Position numbers and translations under genes: made by a program
Assembly: GCF_026236535.1 (NCBI RefSeq)
Contig: NZ_JAHTMW010000001.1
Span: forward strand, 310,001 to 374,000
Reading direction: 5' to 3'
Length of the DNA stretch: 64,000 nt
Source of the DNA: Streptomyces sp. SKN60
Lineage (GTDB): Bacteria; Actinomycetota; Actinomycetes; Streptomycetales; Streptomycetaceae
In this document: in pieces, positions 42,985 through 51,049 of the stretch
Layout of the letters: every line of letters begins with the position of its first letter
How positions within the stretch are numbered: position 1 is the first letter of the stretch
Notes under the pieces: model-generated
Told to the model about the DNA's origin: nothing
Databases searched by the model: none
The model's input: the letters and a program-made list of their open reading frames with translations, nothing else

Positions 42985-44397
42985 ATGACGATCCGCGAAT
43001 TCAAGATGCCCGACGTGGGCGAGGGCCTCACCGAGGCCGAGATCCTCAAGTGGTACGTCCAGCCCGGTGACACGGTCACCGACGGCCAGGTCGTGATCGA
43101 GGTCGAGACCGCGAAGGCCGCCGTCGAACTGCCGATCCCGTTCGACGGCACCGTGCACGAGCTGCGCTTCCCCGAGGGCACCACGGTCGCCGTCGGCGAG
43201 GTCATCATCACGGTGAACGTGGGCGGCGGCGCCGCGCCCGAGGCGCCCGCGGCGCCGGCCGCCGAGCCCGTGGCGGCCCCGGCGGCTGCCCCGGCGGCGG
43301 AGGAGCCCGAGCCGGAGGGCCGGCAGCCGGTTCTCGTCGGTTACGGCGTGGCCGCGTCCGCCACCAAGCGCCGGGCCCGCAAGTCGGCGGCCCCGGCCGA
43401 GTCGGCGGCCCCCGAGGCCGTGGCCCCGGTGGTCCCCGAGCAGCTGAACGGCCACGGCCACGGCCCCGCCGTCGCCGGCCGCCCGCTGGCCAAGCCGCCG
43501 GTGCGCAAGCTCGCCAAGGACCTGGGCGTCGACCTGGCCACGGTCACCCCGACCGGCCCGGACGGCATCATCACCCGCGAGGACGTGCACCGCGCGGCGG
43601 CTCCGGCCCCGGCGGTCGAGGCTCCGGCGGCGGTTCCGGTTCCGGCTCCGGCCCCTGTTCAGGCCGAGGCCCCGGCGCTCGCCGTTCCGTCGGACGCCCG
43701 GGAGACCCGTATCCCCATCAAGGGCGTACGGAAGGCCACGGCGGCGGCGATGGTCGGCTCGGCCTTCACCGCGCCGCACGTCACCGAGTTCATCACCTTC
43801 GACATCACGCGCACGATGAAGCTGGTCGACGAGCTCAAGTCCGACAAGGACATGGCGGGCCTGCGGGTCAACCCGCTCCTCCTCATCGCCAAGGCGGTCC
43901 TGGTCGCGATCAAGCGCAACCCGGACGTCAACGCGGCCTGGGACGAGGCCGCCCAGGAGATCGTGCTCAAGCACTATGTGAACCTGGGCATCGCGGCGGC
44001 CACCCCGCGCGGTCTGATCGTGCCGAACATCAAGGACGCGCACGCCCAGACCCTGCCGGACCTGTCGCGCTCGCTCAGCGAGCTGGTCTCCACCGCCCGC
44101 GAGGGCAAGACCACGCCGGCGGCGATGCAGGGCGGCACCTTCACCATCACCAACGTCGGCGTCTTCGGCGTCGACACCGGTACCCCGATCATCAACCCGG
44201 GCGAGTCCGCGATCCTCGCGGTCGGCGCGATCCGCTTCCAGCCCTGGGTCCACAAGGGCAAGGTGAAGCCCCGCCAGGTCACCACCCTGGCCCTGTCCTT
44301 CGACCACCGCCTGATCGACGGCGAGCTGGGTTCGAAGTTCCTGGCCGACATCGCGGCGATCCTGGAGCAGCCGAAGCGGCTCATCACCTGGGCGTAG
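42985..44397 (+). CDS. bkdC2: Branched-chain 2-oxoacid dehydrogenase E2 acyltransferase (copy 2)
   Basis: 470 residues: lipoyl domain with Lys44 (VIEVETAKAAVEL), Ala/Pro linkers, peripheral subunit-binding domain (about 172-205, PVRKLAKDLGVDLATV) and a catalytic domain ending in LSFDHRLIDG with the active-site His and Asp. It follows E1 beta by 13 bases with GAGGAG as SD. As in the first operon no E3 gene follows; the transcript is closed by a hairpin that overlaps a parS site. Confidence 0.94.
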   Translation: MTIREFKMPDVGEGLTEAEILKWYVQPGDTVTDGQVVIEVETAKAAVELPIPFDGTVHELRFPEGTTVAVGEVIITVNVGGGAAPEAPAAPAAEPVAAPAAAPAAEEPEPEGRQPVLVGYGVAASATKRRARKSAAPAESAAPEAVAPVVPEQLNGHGHGPAVAGRPLAKPPVRKLAKDLGVDLATVTPTGPDGIITREDVHRAAAPAPAVEAPAAVPVPAPAPVQAEAPALAVPSDARETRIPIKGVRKATAAAMVGSAFTAPHVTEFITFDITRTMKLVDELKSDKDMAGLRVNPLLLIAKAVLVAIKRNPDVNAAWDEAAQEIVLKHYVNLGIAAATPRGLIVPNIKDAHAQTLPDLSRSLSELVSTAREGKTTPAAMQGGTFTITNVGVFGVDTGTPIINPGESAILAVGAIRFQPWVHKGKVKPRQVTTLALSFDHRLIDGELGSKFLADIAAILEQPKRLITWA

Positions 44398-44411
44398 CCG
44401 CCTGGTTGCGC

Positions 44412-44427
44412 TGTTTCACGTGAAACA
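44412..44427. promoter_or_regulatory. parS site 2 (perfect 16-mer)
   Basis: TGTTTCACGTGAAACA, the full 16-base bacterial parS palindrome, 14 bases after the bkdC2 stop codon. The right half overlaps the left arm of the operon terminator. ParB is expected to bind here and spread. Confidence 0.9.
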
Positions 44428-44463
44428 CCCGGTCGGGGACGACACCGTCCCCGACCGGGTGTT
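44424..44463 (+). terminator. Terminator of the second bkd operon
   Basis: A perfect 18-base-pair stem (44424-44441 with 44446-44463) with an ACAC loop. It shares its first four bases with the parS site. Confidence 0.85.
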
Positions 44464-44519
44464 CGCGTCGTGGATACGATCGCCTCCACGGTCCGGGCGG
44501 CGAACGGGGACGAGTTCTG

Positions 44520-45698
44520 ATGAAGGCAACTCAGCTGGCAGAAGCCCGAATCGACGATGCGAGCAACCTCTTGGTCGCGCCTTCGGCGATGCGGGGCAGC
44601 GACCTGGTCAGGGACTTCTTCGGGGCGGTCGTCGCGCCGGAGGAGCTCGCCGCAGGTTCGCTCGACCTCGCGCAGAAGACCGTCTATCTGTGGGGCGACA
44701 TATCCGGGATCAGTGACCGCCAACTGCAAGCGGCTGCCCGGGTCGTTGTGGTCGAGGACCTCGGCCGGGTTCCTCTTCGCGTGCACGGTGTCGGGGTGTA
44801 CTACCGCCGTTTCTTCGGGCTCGGCGACGATCACTTCGGACGGATCCGTGCGGAGCACGCGTTCCAGTCCCTGACCGAGTCCACCAAGCCTGGAACGGCT
44901 CATCGCAGCGGAATCTATCTGACGCCCGTCACGCGAGACGGTGACGAGCTGCATTTCCGCCTGCTGCGGTGCTCGACGAATCTCTCGGGTCCGACCGAGG
45001 GCTTTCGTCCGACCGATACGAGCATCGTCGACGCGCTGAACCGCGAGGCCGCCGCCGTCTTCCGGGGCCAGGCGCCGCTGAATCACGTCCTCGCGCAGAT
45101 CTACCACAACACCCGTGCCACGGCGGAGCGGAAGCAGTCCAAGGCCAAGATCTCGGCCCATGCCGACAAGACGAAGGACATGCCGGTCAACGGCATCATG
45201 GCCTTCTGCACCTTCTACGACGGGCTCGACCGGCTGCAGCCGCTGGCCGAAGACGGCTTCGACTACGGCGTGAAGGGCGTCAGCGGGCTCACCAGGCTTC
45301 AGTTCCGCCTCAAGGAGCCGGCCCAAGAGCGCGACGCCGCGGTGTTCCCGCCGCAGTTCACGGTCACCCTCCATCCCGGCTCCGTGTTCTTCATGCCGCT
45401 GTCCACCAACCGCCTGTATACGCACGAGATCCGGCCCTCGGCCCTGGACGCCGAGCTGCTTCCGACCCGCCTGGGGTACGTGGTGCGCTGTTCGAGCGCC
45501 GAAGCCGTGCACAGGGACGGCCAGACGTTTCTCAAGGCGGCCGAGGAACTGGTGAGACTGGAACCGCCCACGGAAGCCGGCATGGACGAGCTGCGCAGGC
45601 TGTACGCAGAGGAGAACAGGAGCTCGTCTTTCATCGATTACGGCGACGAATTCCTCTTCAGCATGAACGCGGGAGATTATCGTGCCCCCCGAGCCTAG
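44520..45698 (+). CDS. Predicted Fe(II)/2-oxoglutarate oxygenase, AlkB-like fold (first of a pair)
   Basis: 392 residues, not a family I can name. The C-terminal half has a double-stranded beta-helix oxygenase pattern: HxD in KISAHADKTKDMPVNG (H214, D216), then VTLHPGSVFFMPLSTNRLY with distal His302 (THEIRPS) and Arg317/Arg323 in RLGYVVRCS, which could bind 2-oxoglutarate as in AlkB or TET/JBP relatives. The N-terminal 180 residues have no recognised domain. Codon use is visibly less GC-biased than neighbours, suggesting acquisition. It overlaps the next gene by 17 bases, so the two act together. Substrate (nucleic acid, protein or metabolite) is open. Confidence 0.65.
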   Translation: MKATQLAEARIDDASNLLVAPSAMRGSDLVRDFFGAVVAPEELAAGSLDLAQKTVYLWGDISGISDRQLQAAARVVVVEDLGRVPLRVHGVGVYYRRFFGLGDDHFGRIRAEHAFQSLTESTKPGTAHRSGIYLTPVTRDGDELHFRLLRCSTNLSGPTEGFRPTDTSIVDALNREAAAVFRGQAPLNHVLAQIYHNTRATAERKQSKAKISAHADKTKDMPVNGIMAFCTFYDGLDRLQPLAEDGFDYGVKGVSGLTRLQFRLKEPAQERDAAVFPPQFTVTLHPGSVFFMPLSTNRLYTHEIRPSALDAELLPTRLGYVVRCSSAEAVHRDGQTFLKAAEELVRLEPPTEAGMDELRRLYAEENRSSSFIDYGDEFLFSMNAGDYRAPRA

Positions 45699-46473
45699 GA
45701 TCTCGGACGAGATCATCTCGTGCGCTGTGCCGGCCGAGGCGAACGTCTTCGCGGAGTTGTCGGCGTCGGTTCACTGGGAAGAGCTGGGAAAAGGCCGGCG
45801 CGGCGCCGTGCTGACGAAGGTCGACGAGGCGGGCGGCGTGCCTCTCGTACGGACGACCACGCGATACGGCACCCCGGCGCAGCGTTTCCGGGCGGTGCAC
45901 GAACGGCTGGCGCGCCGGCTGGCACACCAGGTTCAGGAATGTGCGGCGCTTCCGGTCGGCTTCGACAACGCCCTCATCGAGACCTACACGAACGCCTACC
46001 GGACGATGGGCGGCCACTCCGACCAGGCCCTCGACCTGGCCGACGAGTCGTTCATCGCCGTCTTCTCCTGCTACGAGGATCCGGAAGCGAGCCCGTCACG
46101 GAAGCTGATCTTCGAGTCGAAGGAGTCCGGCGGCGAGAAGTTCGAGATCCCTCTCGCCCACGGCGGTGTCGTCGCGTTCTCCGTCGACTCGAACCGGCGC
46201 CTCCGGCACAAGATCGTGTGGGACGCGCCCGCCGGGACGGCGGACGCGGCGGACAACCCGTGGTTGGGCGTCACGTTCCGGACCTCGAAGACCCTCGTCC
46301 GATACCGCGACGGAAACGCGTACCTCCCGCAGGGCACCCGCCTCATGCCCGCCGACGAAGAGCAGCGGCACGAGTTCTACCGTCTGCGGCGCCGTGAGAA
46401 CAACGAGACGGACTTCGTCTGGCCCCCGCTGACCTACACCCTCAGCGAGAGCGATCTGCTGCCGCCTGTTTGA
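45682..46473 (+). CDS. Predicted Fe(II)/2-oxoglutarate oxygenase, AlkB-like (second of a pair)
   Basis: 263 residues with a clearer oxygenase signature: YTNAYRTMGGHSDQALDLAD (HxD at H112/D114), SRKLIFESKESG, EIPLAHGGVVAFSVDSNRRL, distal His176 in RLRHKIVW and the 2-oxoglutarate Arg region WLGVTFRTSKT (Arg200). These occur in the order and spacing of AlkB-type dioxygenases. The GTG start at 45682 has GGGAG 6 bases upstream and lies inside the end of the first oxygenase gene, so translation is coupled. Hairpin at 46482 ends the pair. Same lower GC bias as its partner. Biological substrate unknown. Confidence 0.75.
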   Translation: MPPEPRISDEIISCAVPAEANVFAELSASVHWEELGKGRRGAVLTKVDEAGGVPLVRTTTRYGTPAQRFRAVHERLARRLAHQVQECAALPVGFDNALIETYTNAYRTMGGHSDQALDLADESFIAVFSCYEDPEASPSRKLIFESKESGGEKFEIPLAHGGVVAFSVDSNRRLRHKIVWDAPAGTADAADNPWLGVTFRTSKTLVRYRDGNAYLPQGTRLMPADEEQRHEFYRLRRRENNETDFVWPPLTYTLSESDLLPPV

Positions 46474-46481
46474 CCGGCGCG

Positions 46482-46510
46482 CAGGCCCGTCCGCCATGCG
46501 GACGGGCCTG
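46482..46510 (+). terminator. Terminator after the oxygenase pair
   Basis: A perfect 12-base-pair stem, CAGGCCCGTCCG (46482-46493) with its complement at 46499-46510, and a CCATG loop. Confidence 0.75.
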
Positions 46511-46544
46511 TCTGTTGCACCCCTGTTGTATCTAAGCTGTGCGC

Positions 46545-47186
46545 ATGGCATCCGCACCCCCGGCAGCAGACCGCGTCTACATGCACGTCAAGCAGGCGGT
46601 CCTCGACCGGCGTTACGAGGGCGGGACGCTGCTCACCGAGGGGGAGCTGGCGCAGGCGGTGGGGGTGTCGCGGACGCCGGTGCGGGAGGCTTTGCTGAAG
46701 CTGGAGATGGAGGGGCTGCTCAAGCTCTATCCGAAGAAGGGCGCGCTGGTGCTCGCGGTCTCCGCGCAGGAGATCGCGGACGTCGTCGAGACCCGGCTGC
46801 TTGTGGAGGAGTTCGCCGTGCGGCGGGCCGTGCCCGCGCCCGCCGGGCTCGTGGCGCGGCTCGAAGAGCTCCTGGAGGAGCAGAAGCGGCGGGCCGGGGC
46901 CGGGGACCTCGCCGAGGTCGCCGTCACCGACCGGTGCTTCCACGCCGAGATCGTGAAGCACGCCGGCAACCAGATCCTGGCCCGCCTCTACGACCAGATG
47001 CGCGACCGGCAGCTGCGGATGGGCGTCGCCGTGATGCAGTCCCAGCCCGACCGGATCGCCAAGAACATCGCCGAGCACGCGGAGATCCTGGAGCGGATCA
47101 GAGCCGGCGACGCCGAGGGCGCCGCGCACTGCGTGCGCCAGCACCTCAGCTGGGTCAAGATCCTGGTCCGGGGTGAGGACCGATGA
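46545..47186 (+). CDS. GntR-family regulator (FCD domain)
   Basis: 213 residues. The GntR winged helix (VYMHVKQAVLDRRYEGGTLL, ELAQAVGVSRTPVREALLKL) is followed by an FCD-type helical ligand-binding domain (ETRLLVEEFAVRRAV, FHAEIVKHAGNQILARLYDQM with metal-binding His). It is co-translated with an MFS transporter (ATGA), so it probably controls uptake of its ligand, likely a carboxylate. ATG 46545; a GTG at 46539 is possible; no SD is seen, consistent with a leaderless message (AT-richer TTGTATCTAAG precedes it). Confidence 0.9.
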   Translation: MASAPPAADRVYMHVKQAVLDRRYEGGTLLTEGELAQAVGVSRTPVREALLKLEMEGLLKLYPKKGALVLAVSAQEIADVVETRLLVEEFAVRRAVPAPAGLVARLEELLEEQKRRAGAGDLAEVAVTDRCFHAEIVKHAGNQILARLYDQMRDRQLRMGVAVMQSQPDRIAKNIAEHAEILERIRAGDAEGAAHCVRQHLSWVKILVRGEDR

Positions 47187-48499
47187 GCGCACGGGACGGC
47201 CACGGGTCCGCCGTCGCCCTGCCCGGCGACCCGCCCGGCGGCCGCCGCGCCGCCCTCGTCTGGGGCGTCGGCGTCGCCGTCTACTTCGTCGCCGTCATCT
47301 TCCGGACCTCCCTCGGCGTCGCCGGACTCGACGCCGCCGACCGCTTCGACGTCAACGCCTCCGCCCTGTCGACCTTCTCCATACTCCAACTGCTCGTCTA
47401 CGCCGGCATGCAGATACCCGTCGGCCTCATGGTCGACCGGCTCGGCACCAAGAAGGTGCTGACCATCGGCGTCCTGCTGTTCACCCTCGGCCAGCTGGGC
47501 TTCGCGCTCTCCCCCTCGTACCCCATGGCGCTCGCCTCCCGCGCCCTGCTCGGCTGCGGCGACGCGATGACCTTCATCAGCGTGCTGCGGCTCGGCAGCC
47601 GCTGGTTCCCGGCCCGCCGCGGGCCGCTCGTCGCCCAGGTCGCCGCGCTCTTCGGCATGGCCGGCAACCTCGTCTCGACGATCTTCCTCTCCCGCGCCCT
47701 GCACGGCCTGGGCTGGACCACCACCTTCGTCGGCAGCTCCTTCGCCGGCGTCGTCGTCCTCGTCCTGCTCCTGCTGTTCCTCAAGGACCACCCCGAGGGG
47801 TACGAGCCCGCGCCCGCCACCCACGCCGGCGCCGCGTTCGTACGCCGCCAGATCGCCGAGTCCTGGCGCGAGCCCGGCACCCGGCTCGGCATGTGGGTGC
47901 ACTTCACCACCCAGTTCCCCGCGATGGTCTTCCTGCTCCTGTGGGGCCTGCCGTTCCTCGTCGAGGACCAGGGACTCGGCCGGGGGACCGCCGGCGAACT
48001 GCTCACCCTCGTCGTGCTCTCCAACATGGCCGTCGGCCTCGCCTACGGGCAGATCATCGCCCGCCACCACGCCGCCCGCGCCCCGCTCGCCCTCGGCACG
48101 GTCGCCGCCACCGCCCTGCTGTGGGGCGCCACCCTCGCGTACCCCGGCGACCGCGCCCCGATGTGGCTGCTGATCACCCTCTGCGCGGTCCTCGGCGCCT
48201 GCGGACCCGCCTCGATGATCGGCTTCGACTTCGCCCGCCCCGCCAACCCGCCCGAGCGCCAGGGCACCGCCTCCGGCATCGTGAACATGGGCGGCTTCGT
48301 CGCCTCCATGACCACGCTCTTCGCCGTGGGCGTGCTGCTCGACGCGACCGGCGACGACTACCGGATCGCGTTCTCCTCGGTCTTCGTCCTGGAGGCCCTC
48401 GGCGTCGTCCAGATCCTCCGGCTCAAGTCCGCCAGCGCACGCCGGGAGCGCGAACGCCTCGTCGCCAGCCGCGTCGAGGCCGTACACGTACCCGTATAG
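47183..48499 (+). CDS. Major facilitator superfamily transporter
   Basis: 438 residues with about 12 membrane helices in two halves. The loop motif GLMVDRLGTKKVL between helices 2 and 3 is the MFS signature. Sequence context (FRTSLGVAGLDAADRF, RLGSRWFPARRGPLVAQ) resembles anion/carboxylate:H+ symporter-like transporters, in keeping with the FCD-type GntR partner. Start ATG 47183 overlaps the GntR stop by 4 bases. Substrate unknown. Confidence 0.92.
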   Translation: MSARDGHGSAVALPGDPPGGRRAALVWGVGVAVYFVAVIFRTSLGVAGLDAADRFDVNASALSTFSILQLLVYAGMQIPVGLMVDRLGTKKVLTIGVLLFTLGQLGFALSPSYPMALASRALLGCGDAMTFISVLRLGSRWFPARRGPLVAQVAALFGMAGNLVSTIFLSRALHGLGWTTTFVGSSFAGVVVLVLLLLFLKDHPEGYEPAPATHAGAAFVRRQIAESWREPGTRLGMWVHFTTQFPAMVFLLLWGLPFLVEDQGLGRGTAGELLTLVVLSNMAVGLAYGQIIARHHAARAPLALGTVAATALLWGATLAYPGDRAPMWLLITLCAVLGACGPASMIGFDFARPANPPERQGTASGIVNMGGFVASMTTLFAVGVLLDATGDDYRIAFSSVFVLEALGVVQILRLKSASARRERERLVASRVEAVHVPV

Positions 48500-48515
48500 A
48501 AACCGCAGGTATCTA

Positions 48516-48536
48516 CTGACGGCTGACGGCTGACGG
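48516..48536. repeat. 7-base tandem repeat CTGACGG x3
   Basis: Three exact copies in the short gap between the MFS gene and the convergent mycothiol-type gene. Too short to assign a role. Confidence 0.6.
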
Positions 48537-49364
48537 TCAGTTCGGCGTCACCGCGAAGTTCGCCAGGATCGCCTCCGCCAGCGCCTCGTCGCCCTCCGTC
48601 TTCACCCGGTCGGCGACCTCCGCCGGACGCACCCGGCCGCACGCCAGGCGCACATACGTCTCCCAGTCGGTGGCCAGCGTCACCGCCGGGCCGAGGGAGG
48701 GCGCGCCGTCGATCGAGCCGTTGCCCTCGGCGTCGACCCGGACCGTGCGCAGGAACTCCACCGGCCCGGTCACGTCCAGGACCACCGCCGAGGACGCGGG
48801 CGCGCCCGCCTCCTTGGCGACCACGTGGGGCAGCGCCTCCAGGAGCACGTCCCGGGTGACGTACGCGCCGGGGGAGTCCAGGTTGCCGGGGACGTCGAGC
48901 GTGGTGCGCAGGTCCTGTTCGTGCACCCAGCAGTCGAAGGCGCGCATCCGGTAGGCGAGTTCCAGGGTCTGCTCGGCGCCGAGCGGGGCCCGCATCATGG
49001 CGTCGGGCTGCCGGGTCTCGTTGCGCAGCTGGCGCGCCCGGCGGATCAGCACGTACTCCAGCTCCGAGGTCATCTCCGGCGCGGTGTGGTGCCGTCGCAC
49101 ATCGACCTGCATCTCCATGTAGCGGGCGAAGTCACTGCGTACGTGGTAGAGATCGCGGGGCAGGCTGTGGATCGGGCGCGGGTCGCCGAGCATCTCGGTC
49201 TCCATGCCGATGACATGGGAGACGATGTCGCGGACCGACCAGCCCGGGCACGGCGTGGCACGGTTCCACTCGCCCTCGACGAGCGGCTGCACCAGCTCGG
49301 CTATCGCTTCGATGGAGTGGGTCCAGGCGTCGGCGTAGTTCTGGAGGCTGGGATGGACGGTCAC
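48537..49364 (-). CDS. Maleylpyruvate isomerase/DinB-fold mycothiol-dependent-type protein
   Basis: 275 residues. The N-terminal DinB/MDMPI metal-binding helical domain shows WNRATPCPGWSVRDIVSHVIG with the metal His, and a later YRMRAFDCWVHEQDLR with two more ligand-type residues. A C-terminal SCP2-like domain follows (TGPVEFLRTVRVDAEG, LATDWETYVRLACGRV). Members use mycothiol, the actinomycete thiol, for isomerisation or detoxification. The GTG at 49364 has GAGGGG upstream; longer frames lack SDs. Substrate unknown. Confidence 0.88.
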   Translation of the reverse strand: MTVHPSLQNYADAWTHSIEAIAELVQPLVEGEWNRATPCPGWSVRDIVSHVIGMETEMLGDPRPIHSLPRDLYHVRSDFARYMEMQVDVRRHHTAPEMTSELEYVLIRRARQLRNETRQPDAMMRAPLGAEQTLELAYRMRAFDCWVHEQDLRTTLDVPGNLDSPGAYVTRDVLLEALPHVVAKEAGAPASSAVVLDVTGPVEFLRTVRVDAEGNGSIDGAPSLGPAVTLATDWETYVRLACGRVRPAEVADRVKTEGDEALAEAILANFAVTPN

Positions 49365-49560
49365 GGGACCCCTCGGCGGTTCTTCGATACGCGGGCTGGA
49401 GCGGTGGTGGCTGGCGGGTGGCGGGTGGCTGACGGGCTGAAAACATGACTGCGTGGGAGGCTCGGACGCTAAGTTACGCTGCCCGAAGGCACCCCGGCAG
49501 TGCTTTCGTGTGACGATCGTAGGCCCGTGTTGACGGCTCGAATGCCAGGACGGTGGTAGT

Positions 49561-50352
49561 GTGCGCGCCTCGCTCCTCCAGATCGCAGTAGATTCGGACG
49601 AATCGGTGGACAACCGCCGCGAGCGGGTGGCCGCCCTCGTGCGCGCCGAACGCGGCGTCGCCGATCTCGTCGTGCTCCCCGAGCTGTGGCCGATGGGGGC
49701 CTTCGCCTACGAGGCGTTCGCCGCCGAGGCCGAGCCGCTGAAGGGCCCCACGTACGAGGCGATGGCCGCGGCCGCGAGGGACACTGGTGTGTGGCTGCAC
49801 GCCGGCTCGATCGTCGAGGCCGTGGGCACCCTCGGGACCCCTGCCCTTTACAACACCTCGCTCGTCTTCTCCCCCGACGGCGAGCTCGCCGCCAGCTACC
49901 GCAAGATCCACCGCTTCGGCTTCGACAAGGGCGAGGCGGTCCTCATGGCGGCCGGCGAGGACCTGGTCACCGTCGACCTGCCGCGGCTCACCGTCGGCGT
50001 CGCCACCTGCTACGACCTGCGCTTCCCCGAGCTCTTCCGCGGCCTCGTCGACGCGGGCGCGCAGGCCTTCGTGATCCCGGCCGGCTGGCCGGCCCGGCGC
50101 CGCGCGCACTGGACGCTGCTCGCGCAGGCCCGCGCGGTCGAGAACCAGGCGTACGTCCTCGCCTGCGGCACCGCCGGCACGCACGCCGGCGTCGAGCAGG
50201 CCGGGCACTCGATCGTCGTCGACCCCTGGGGCGAGGTCCTGGCGGAGGCGGGACCCGGAGAGGAGATCCTGCGCGTCGACCTCGACCCGGCGAAGGTGAC
50301 GCAGACGCGGGAGCAGTTCCCGGCTCTGAAGGACCGGGTTCTGGGCCGCTGA
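49561..50352 (+). CDS. Carbon-nitrogen hydrolase (nitrilase superfamily)
   Basis: 263 residues with the catalytic triad visible: Glu41 (VVLPELW), Lys115 (SYRKIHRFG) and Cys150 (ATCYDLRFPEL). This size and the RFPEL motif place it with omega-amidase/Nit2-like or other aliphatic amidases rather than true nitrilases. GTG start at 49561; TTGACG at 49530 might be a -35 element and the message could be leaderless because no SD is visible. Monocistronic between divergent/convergent neighbours. Confidence 0.9.
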   Translation: MRASLLQIAVDSDESVDNRRERVAALVRAERGVADLVVLPELWPMGAFAYEAFAAEAEPLKGPTYEAMAAAARDTGVWLHAGSIVEAVGTLGTPALYNTSLVFSPDGELAASYRKIHRFGFDKGEAVLMAAGEDLVTVDLPRLTVGVATCYDLRFPELFRGLVDAGAQAFVIPAGWPARRRAHWTLLAQARAVENQAYVLACGTAGTHAGVEQAGHSIVVDPWGEVLAEAGPGEEILRVDLDPAKVTQTREQFPALKDRVLGR

Positions 50353-50380
50353 GGCGGCGTCAGGGTCGGGGCGGGGAGCG

Positions 50381-50989
50381 TCAGTAGGAGGCCTCCGCCC
50401 ACAGCTCGGTCACCCGTCGCACCCCCGCCTTCACCGCGCCCACCCGCGTCAGGGCGGACCGGTCGACCCCCGCGAAGACCAGGGCAAGCGCCAGGTCGGC
50501 GCCCTCCGCCCGGCCCTCGGCCCGTACCGCGAGCTGCGCGCCGCGCCCGCGCCCCGACTCGCGTACGGTCACGGTGACGCCCGGGTCCTCGGCGTCGGCG
50601 GTCCGGGTGAGGGTGTAGCCGCGCCGGTCGAGGGCGGCGAGCCGGTACGTGTCGCCCGCGTGCCGCAGCTGGAGGGCGCGCTGGACGAGGGTGGCGCCGA
50701 TCCGGTTGCGGGCCAGGTGGACATGTCGGTCGCCGACCCGCAGGGTGGCCCGGTTGAGGGTGGGCAGCCGCAGGTTCTCGACGTGGCTCCCGCGCGACTC
50801 GAAGGTGGTGACGGGCAGCAGCCCGCCGCGCGCCTCCGAGACCGCCGACTCCGGGACGACCCGGGGCAGCGGACAGGTCAGCACGATCTCGCCGAACTCC
50901 GGCGAGGTGCCCCGCCACCCGGAGCGGACGTCGGGCCGCTTCCCCTCCTGCCAGCGATGCAGGGCGAACGGCGTGATGGGCGTGTGCAC
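50381..50989 (-). CDS. Hypothetical protein, beta-rich
   Basis: 202 residues, not recognised. It starts MHTPITPFALHRWQEGKRP, has no signal peptide or membrane helix, and is rich in alternating hydrophobic/charged strands (VGDRHVHLARNRIGATLV, GVTVTVRESGRGRG), suggesting a beta fold. Codon use is normal for the region. It is downstream of the MocR-type gene's 3' end on the same strand, separated by a 9-base repeat array, and convergent with the nitrilase gene. No function can be given. Confidence 0.65.
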   Translation of the reverse strand: MHTPITPFALHRWQEGKRPDVRSGWRGTSPEFGEIVLTCPLPRVVPESAVSEARGGLLPVTTFESRGSHVENLRLPTLNRATLRVGDRHVHLARNRIGATLVQRALQLRHAGDTYRLAALDRRGYTLTRTADAEDPGVTVTVRESGRGRGAQLAVRAEGRAEGADLALALVFAGVDRSALTRVGAVKAGVRRVTELWAEASY

Positions 50990-51004
50990 GGATGCGGCTC
51001 CTCC

Positions 51005-51049
51005 GATTCCTTCGATTCCTTCGAATCTTTCCAGTCTTTCGATTCCTCA
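51005..51049. repeat. Five degenerate 9-base tandem repeats (GATTCCTTC)
   Basis: GATTCCTTC at 51005 and 51014, then GAATCTTTC, CAGTCTTTC and GATTCCTCA up to 51049. The array is AT-rich for this genome and reaches the stop codon of the MocR-type gene. No function seen. Confidence 0.6.

Noticed and set aside
49530..49562. Promoter TTGACG plus TAG element before the nitrilase gene
   Set aside because: The -35 match is good but no -10 hexamer fits a 16-18 base spacing to the start codon, so it is not listed as a feature.
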